DNA of 9,303 nt from an uncultured Clostridia bacterium. Lineage in GTDB: Bacteria; Bacillota; Clostridia; Christensenellales; UBA1242. Each line of letters starts with the position of its first letter. Position 1 is the stretch's first letter. The position numbers and the translations under genes were made by a program. Below the pieces are notes generated by a model that was not told the origin of the DNA, ran no database searches, and worked only from the letters and a program-made list of their open reading frames with translations. This document shows, piece after piece, positions 5,486-9,303 of this stretch. Location of the stretch: the NCBI GenBank assembly GCA_947589655.1, contig CANQCE010000035.1:1-9303 (forward strand), written 5' to 3'.

Positions 5486-6652
5486 TCAATAGGTGTCTAT
5501 TTCCAAAATTTCTTCCGTGTCCACCGCCTGCTGCACAAGGGCATCAATGTTTAAGTTGCCCTCCAAAAATTCCGCCCTTTTTAAAGTTGGCCTAATCACA
5601 GGGTTCTTTGGCAAAAACACAGTGCAGCAATCTTCGTAAGGAAGGATTGACGTTTCGTATGTCCCAATTTTTCTTGCCAGCGCCATAATGTCTTCTTTAT
5701 CAAACGCAAGCACAGGCCTGAACACCGGGATATTCACAACAGCATTGGTAACATTCATGCTTTGCATTGTTTGGCTTGCCACTTGCCCAAGGCTCTCGCC
5801 TGTGATTATCGCCCCCAAGCCATTTTTCTCCGCCAGTTTTTGCGCAATACGCATCATAATCCTTCTCATTATGGTAATCATGTATTCGCTATCACAATTT
5901 TTGTGTATCTGCTCTTGAATTTCTGTGAACGAAACTATGTGCAAACGTATTTTTCCACAATAGGCCGAAATTTCTTTGGCAAGTTCAATCACTTTTTCTT
6001 TGGCTTGCACACTTGTGTAAGGGTAAGAGTGAAAATGCACCGCTTCAAGTTCCAGCCCTCGCTTTGCTATCATGTAGCCTGCCACAGGGCTGTCAATTCC
6101 GCTCGAGAGCAACAAAAGCCCCTTCCCAGCACTGCCCAAAGGCAGCCCACCAGCACAGACGTGCAACCTATTATATATGTAAGCCTTTCCGTTTGTGCGC
6201 ACCTCAACATAAATTATCATGTTTGGAGTGTATAAATCCACTTTTAAATTTGGATATTTTTCAAGCACAATTTCGCCAAGATGTTTATCAAGTTCCATAG
6301 AGGTCATAGGAAAAGTTTTGTCCGCACGCTTGCTTTCAATCTTAAATGTTTTAACCCCAGAAAAGTCACAATTCAGCACTTCCGCCTCAATGTCAGAAAG
6401 TTGCGCGTCTGTCGCAACCGCATCGGCAACGCCAATAAGCCCAAACACCTGCTTTAACTTTTCTATAATCTCATCTTCCTGCCCAAGGTTGTAGTCAGAA
6501 AGCACCAAACGCCCCTGCGTTTCGGATAGGTGGCAACCAATCCCCTTCAACTTTTTTAAGATGTTCTTTTTTAATAAACTTATAAAATCATGGCGATTTT
6601 TGCCCTTTAAAAACAGTTCGCCAAATTTTAAAAGCAGCACTTTTTCCTTCAT
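5486..6652 (-). CDS. thiI: ThiI, tRNA 4-thiouridine / thiamine sulfurtransferase
   Basis: Cytoplasmic enzyme that adenylates U8 of tRNA and replaces its oxygen with sulfur to give 4-thiouridine; in many bacteria it also supplies sulfur for the thiamine thiazole. The 388 residues comprise an N-terminal ferredoxin-like segment (KFGELFLKGKNR, 9-20), a THUMP domain (about 60-165, with KRADKTFPMTSMEL at 108-121), and a PP-loop ATPase domain with LLSSGIDSPVAGY (182-194). Downstream motifs GESLGQVASQTMQSM (285-299) and PYEDCCTVFLPKNP (338-351) are typical; Cys343 aligns with the catalytic Cys of E. coli ThiI. The PP-loop has Ser where the family normally has the first Gly of SGGxDS. The C-terminal rhodanese domain of E. 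coli ThiI is absent, as in B. subtilis, so sulfur must come directly from the partner desulfurase. The ATG overlaps the desulfurase TGA (ATGA), with GAGGG inside the upstream gene acting as ribosome-binding site, so translation is probably coupled. A terminator follows. Confidence 0.96.
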   Translation of the reverse strand: MKEKVLLLKFGELFLKGKNRHDFISLLKKNILKKLKGIGCHLSETQGRLVLSDYNLGQEDEIIEKLKQVFGLIGVADAVATDAQLSDIEAEVLNCDFSGVKTFKIESKRADKTFPMTSMELDKHLGEIVLEKYPNLKVDLYTPNMIIYVEVRTNGKAYIYNRLHVCAGGLPLGSAGKGLLLLSSGIDSPVAGYMIAKRGLELEAVHFHSYPYTSVQAKEKVIELAKEISAYCGKIRLHIVSFTEIQEQIHKNCDSEYMITIMRRIMMRIAQKLAEKNGLGAIITGESLGQVASQTMQSMNVTNAVVNIPVFRPVLAFDKEDIMALARKIGTYETSILPYEDCCTVFLPKNPVIRPTLKRAEFLEGNLNIDALVQQAVDTEEILEIDTY

Positions 6653-7782
6653 GAAACCCTCTTTTTTATATCTAAATAAACTTTTGAAATAATTTCGGCG
6701 GCGGTTTTAACCTCGTCTTCACTCATGTAGGCGTTAAAACTTATTCTAACGCTGGATATAATGCACTCACGCCTCATGCCAATATTCTCAAGCACCCTGT
6801 TCCCAGCCTTTTTTGACGAACAAGCGCTGCCAAGACCCACAATAACGCCTTCCGTTTCAAGCGCATGAAGCATGGTCTCGCCCTTAACCCCTGTAAACAC
6901 AAGATTGGTTATGTAAGGAGAGCCCTCAAAATCGTTTATTTTCAAGCCTGCATCTAGTGCATCTTTTAAAAACGAGGTGTGGAAAAGCAGTTTCAGGCTT
7001 TTAACTTTTTCAAGGTTTTTGTTCTCATCAATAAGTTCAACCGCTTTTTTAAGCTGCATAATTCCTGAAACATTTTCAGTGCCAGAACGCAGCCCGAACT
7101 GCTGGCCGCCACCCTCAAAAAGCGGCTTCAGGGCGGCTTTGTTTTTTACATAAAGCCCCGCAATCCCCTTTGGGCCATGAATTTTATGCCCACTAAAAGA
7201 ATACAAATCTATCGCCGTTGACCGCAAGTTAATAGGAATTTTCATAAACCCCTGCACGCCATCCACATGCAAAATGGCATTTGGGCAAATTTGCATTTTC
7301 AATTTGGAAATCGCCGCCAAATCATTTATAGCCCCAGTCTCATTGCTAACATGCATAATGCTTATTAGCCGTGTTTTTTCAGATAGAACCTCTTTAAGTT
7401 TTTCTAAATCAACATATCCATATTCCTTATCCAGCGGCACAAAATGCACTTTATAGCCTTCAAGTTGCAACCTTTTGGCAACATTTTCCACAGACGGATG
7501 CTCACCAGCGGAGAAAACATATTCATAATCGCCAGTTCTTAAACTGCCACGGATGGCAAGATTGTTGCTTTCGGTTGCACAGCCAGTAAAAATGATGTTG
7601 CCTTCCTTTGCGCCAAGCCTTGAAAGGATGTATTTTTCCGCCTCTGCCAAGTGCCTTGAAACCTCCACCGATTTTGCCGACATGGCAGAGGGGTTAAAAT
7701 ATTCGTTGCACGAAAAAGTTTTGTGCACATCAGCGCACTCGTTAAACATTTTGGTTGTGCTTGCGTTATCTAAATAAATCAT
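6649..7782 (-). CDS. iscS: Cysteine desulfurase, IscS/NifS type (NifZ-like partner of ThiI)
   Basis: PLP enzyme that converts cysteine to alanine and carries the sulfur as a persulfide. It opens MIYLDNASTT, the class signature; later motifs are GCATESNNLAIRG (67-79), EHPSVE (94-99), VSNETGAI (145-152), HVDGVQ (172-177), SFSGHKIHGPKG with PLP-binding Lys200 (195-206), FGLRSGTEN (229-237) and GSACSS with active-site Cys321 (318-323). The IscS/NifS class is indicated by the long Cys-containing loop; the SufS class differs here. Its 377 residues are close to the ThiI-dedicated NifZ of B. subtilis. The gene is followed by thiI with a 4-base overlap, and no iscU, iscA or suf gene is adjacent. The likely main acceptor is therefore ThiI rather than an Fe-S scaffold, but a housekeeping IscS role cannot be excluded; the symbol names the family. 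The ATG has AGGTG four bases upstream. Confidence 0.94.
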   Translation of the reverse strand: MIYLDNASTTKMFNECADVHKTFSCNEYFNPSAMSAKSVEVSRHLAEAEKYILSRLGAKEGNIIFTGCATESNNLAIRGSLRTGDYEYVFSAGEHPSVENVAKRLQLEGYKVHFVPLDKEYGYVDLEKLKEVLSEKTRLISIMHVSNETGAINDLAAISKLKMQICPNAILHVDGVQGFMKIPINLRSTAIDLYSFSGHKIHGPKGIAGLYVKNKAALKPLFEGGGQQFGLRSGTENVSGIMQLKKAVELIDENKNLEKVKSLKLLFHTSFLKDALDAGLKINDFEGSPYITNLVFTGVKGETMLHALETEGVIVGLGSACSSKKAGNRVLENIGMRRECIISSVRISFNAYMSEDEVKTAAEIISKVYLDIKKRVS

Positions 7783-7796
7783 GTTACACCTATATT

Positions 7797-7836
7797 TTGT
7801 GTATTATGTCATTGTTTTAACTGCATAATACCACAA
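7797..7836 (-). promoter_or_regulatory. Extended -10 promoter candidate inside an inverted repeat before the desulfurase gene
   Basis: TTGTGTATTATG (7797-7808) and CATAATACCACAA (7824-7836) form an inverted repeat of 12 pairs with one bulged base and a 15-base centre. On the minus strand one arm contains TGACATAAT, an extended -10 element (7803-7811), about 20 bases before the start codon. No good -35 is seen. No U-run follows, so the structure is not a standard pheT terminator. It may be an operator for a regulator of sulfur or Fe-S metabolism, or simply a processing hairpin. A second palindrome, CAATATATTG (7834-7843), abuts the pheT stop. Confidence 0.45.
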
Positions 7837-7843
7837 TATATTG

Positions 7844-9303
7844 TTAAATTTCCCTTAAATTTGCACCAAGCCTAAATTGCAAACTCTTTAAAACCTTTTT
7901 CATTATGTTTGCAATTTCATCCCCTGTCAAAGTTTTGTCTTCACTCATAAGCACAATTTTGTATGCCATGCTCTTTTTGCCCTGCCCAAGCGCCGCACTG
8001 CGATAAACATCAAACAAGTTCACATCAAAGAAGGTTTTTCCGCAAGCAGACTTTATCACATCCATAAGCTGTTCGTTGGTCACATTTTCGTCAACAACAA
8101 CTGCCAAATCGCGTTCAACGGTTGGGAATTTTGAAATTTCTTTGGTAGAATACTGTTTCTCTGGCAACGCAGCAAGATAGTCTGTATCAAGTTCGCCATA
8201 GAACACATCTTGTTCAATGCAATAGTTTTTCAGCACCGTTTTATGAACTTTGCCAAACCATCCAATAACCCTTCCGTTTTCATCCAAAACATCTGCGCTA
8301 ACGCCGCTATGCAAATAGGTTTGCGTGCTGCGTCTCAAAGAATATTTAACTGGAAAAGTCACCAGCAAATTTTCAACAATCCCTTTTAACTGGAAAAAGT
8401 CAAAATTATTTTCTGAAACCACAAAAGACAATCGGTTGTTTTCAATTGGCAGTTCGGTTAAAGGCAAACTTTTTGGCTGATACACCCTCCCAGCCTCAAA
8501 CAGCCTCATTTCTTTATTTCCGACTGACAGGTTGAATGCCACATCAAGCAAAAGTGCGTGCGCCATTACCGTTCTCACTGTGGAAAGGTCCTCACTTATA
8601 GGGTTTGCAATGGCAATCACCTTACGCCTCTCGTCATCAGCGGCAAGCAAAAGTTTGTCGCACGCAGACGCCGAATAGAGCGAATAGTTTAAAGTTTCAT
8701 AAAAGCCTTCGTCCACCAAAATGTTCTTCAAGTTGTTTTCCATAACAAGCCGCGGCTCGAACTGACCAAAGGAAATTGACGAGTTTTCAAAAAGTCCACC
8801 CTGCATATCGTTATACACATCGTAGCCATAAATACGTATAACTTCCTCCGCGATATCGTTTTCGTTTACAATGTCTTCACGCAAAATTGGTGGCTCACAA
8901 AGCAGAGTGTCGCCCTGCGCTATTGTGACAATGCCCAAATCGTTCAAAATTTGAACAACCTTCTCTTTTGGGATGTCAACGCCTAAAATGCGAATGACTT
9001 TTGAATAGGACAATTTCAAATGTTTTCTTTCGCCAATTTTTCCATTGCAAACATCAACAACGCCATCCGCAACCTTTCCGCAATTCAGCAAATTAACCAA
9101 ATGGAGAGCACGTTTTAACGCTGTGGTAGGGCTGTTTATGTTCACACCTTTTTCATATCTTGCAGAACTATCTGTGCGAAGCCCAAATTTTTTAGCAGTC
9201 AAACGCACGCTTTTCAAATCGAAAACGGCACATTCAAAAACACTCTCGGTGGTCGTTTCGCTAACGCAAGAATTTACGCCGCCAATCACGCCCGCAATAA
9301 CAA
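7844..9303 (-). CDS. pheT: Phenylalanyl-tRNA synthetase beta subunit, C-terminal part
   Basis: Beta chain of the alpha2-beta2 enzyme that charges tRNA-Phe; it binds tRNA and edits Tyr-tRNA-Phe. The reading frame is open to the window edge, where VIAGVIGGVNS is the well-known A-G-V-x-G-G motif of the B3/B4 editing domain, so the N-terminal ~300 residues (OB-fold tRNA-binding domain, B1 and most of B3/B4) lie outside. A GTG at 9287-9289 is an internal Val, not the start. Visible in order are: the end of B3/B4 with LRTDSSARYEKGVN; the B5 domain with PPILREDIVNENDIAEEVIRIYGYD; the catalytic-like core; and the C-terminal anticodon-binding FDX-ACB domain, FPTVERDLAVVVDE through the terminal LGANLREI. 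The final TAA is at 7844-7846. The pheS gene usually lies directly upstream and is expected beyond the window. The next gene, the desulfurase, starts 61 bases later with its own promoter candidate. Confidence 0.97.
   Translation of the reverse strand, partial: VIAGVIGGVNSCVSETTTESVFECAVFDLKSVRLTAKKFGLRTDSSARYEKGVNINSPTTALKRALHLVNLLNCGKVADGVVDVCNGKIGERKHLKLSYSKVIRILGVDIPKEKVVQILNDLGIVTIAQGDTLLCEPPILREDIVNENDIAEEVIRIYGYDVYNDMQGGLFENSSISFGQFEPRLVMENNLKNILVDEGFYETLNYSLYSASACDKLLLAADDERRKVIAIANPISEDLSTVRTVMAHALLLDVAFNLSVGNKEMRLFEAGRVYQPKSLPLTELPIENNRLSFVVSENNFDFFQLKGIVENLLVTFPVKYSLRRSTQTYLHSGVSADVLDENGRVIGWFGKVHKTVLKNYCIEQDVFYGELDTDYLAALPEKQYSTKEISKFPTVERDLAVVVDENVTNEQLMDVIKSACGKTFFDVNLFDVYRSAALGQGKKSMAYKIVLMSEDKTLTGDEIANIMKKVLKSLQFRLGANLREI

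Noticed and set aside
5308..5595. Plus-strand open frame of 95 codons across the thiI-argR gap
   Set aside because: It runs through the GC-rich island and the thiI terminator into the antisense of thiI, has no ribosome-binding site or recognisable domain, and its N-terminal part is just translated AT-rich DNA.
9287..9289. GTG as the start of pheT
   Set aside because: The frame stays open to the window edge and the upstream residues V-I-A-G complete the conserved A-G-V-x-G-G motif, so this is an internal Val codon in a truncated gene.

Overview
The window is an AT-rich bacterial chromosome segment in which every recognised gene lies on the minus strand. Read in the direction of transcription (high to low coordinates) the order is: pheT (3' part only), an IscS/NifS-type cysteine desulfurase, thiI, argR, recN, a fused ABC transporter (ATPase plus FtsX-type permease), and the first ~56 codons of a small membrane protein that runs off the low-coordinate end. 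Adjacent argR and recN, a ThiI without a rhodanese domain paired with its own desulfurase, and the fused MacB/FtsX-like transporter all point to a low-GC Bacillota, perhaps an uncultured gut Clostridia-like or Mollicutes-related lineage. Finer placement cannot be made from this sequence. UGA is used as a stop (desulfurase and thiI), so the standard code is in use rather than the Mycoplasma code.

Layout. 7844-9303: pheT, cut by the window edge. 7783-7843: short gap with a bulged inverted repeat and an extended -10 promoter candidate. 5486-7782: desulfurase and thiI, coupled by a 4-base ATGA overlap and ended by a strong hairpin-plus-U-run terminator. 5177-5485: the only gap over 300 bases. From the thiI side it holds the terminator, a GC-rich palindromic island, an AT-rich stretch, a near-consensus ARG box, the argR promoter, weaker overlapping ARG boxes and a leader hairpin. 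4724-5176: argR with its own terminator. 2977-4626: recN behind a near-consensus sigma-A promoter. 221-2962: the transporter, 14 bases after recN and probably in the same transcript. 1-169: the partial membrane protein; its start codon lies inside a terminator-like hairpin.

How the genes work together. The desulfurase takes sulfur from cysteine and hands it to ThiI for 4-thiouridine in tRNA and/or the thiamine thiazole ring. PheT charges tRNA-Phe, so the high-coordinate half is largely tRNA-related. ArgR controls arginine metabolism and very probably its own promoter. RecN acts in double-strand break repair. The transporter probably moves or senses a lipid, peptide or antimicrobial; its substrate is unknown.

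Most of the window is ordinary housekeeping. I see no phage, insertion sequence, CRISPR array, RNA gene or clear novel defence system. The most interesting signals are regulatory: the ARG-box arrangement around the argR promoter, the hairpin over the start of the terminal gene, the GC-rich island in an AT-rich gap, and the dyads overlapping the recN and desulfurase promoters.
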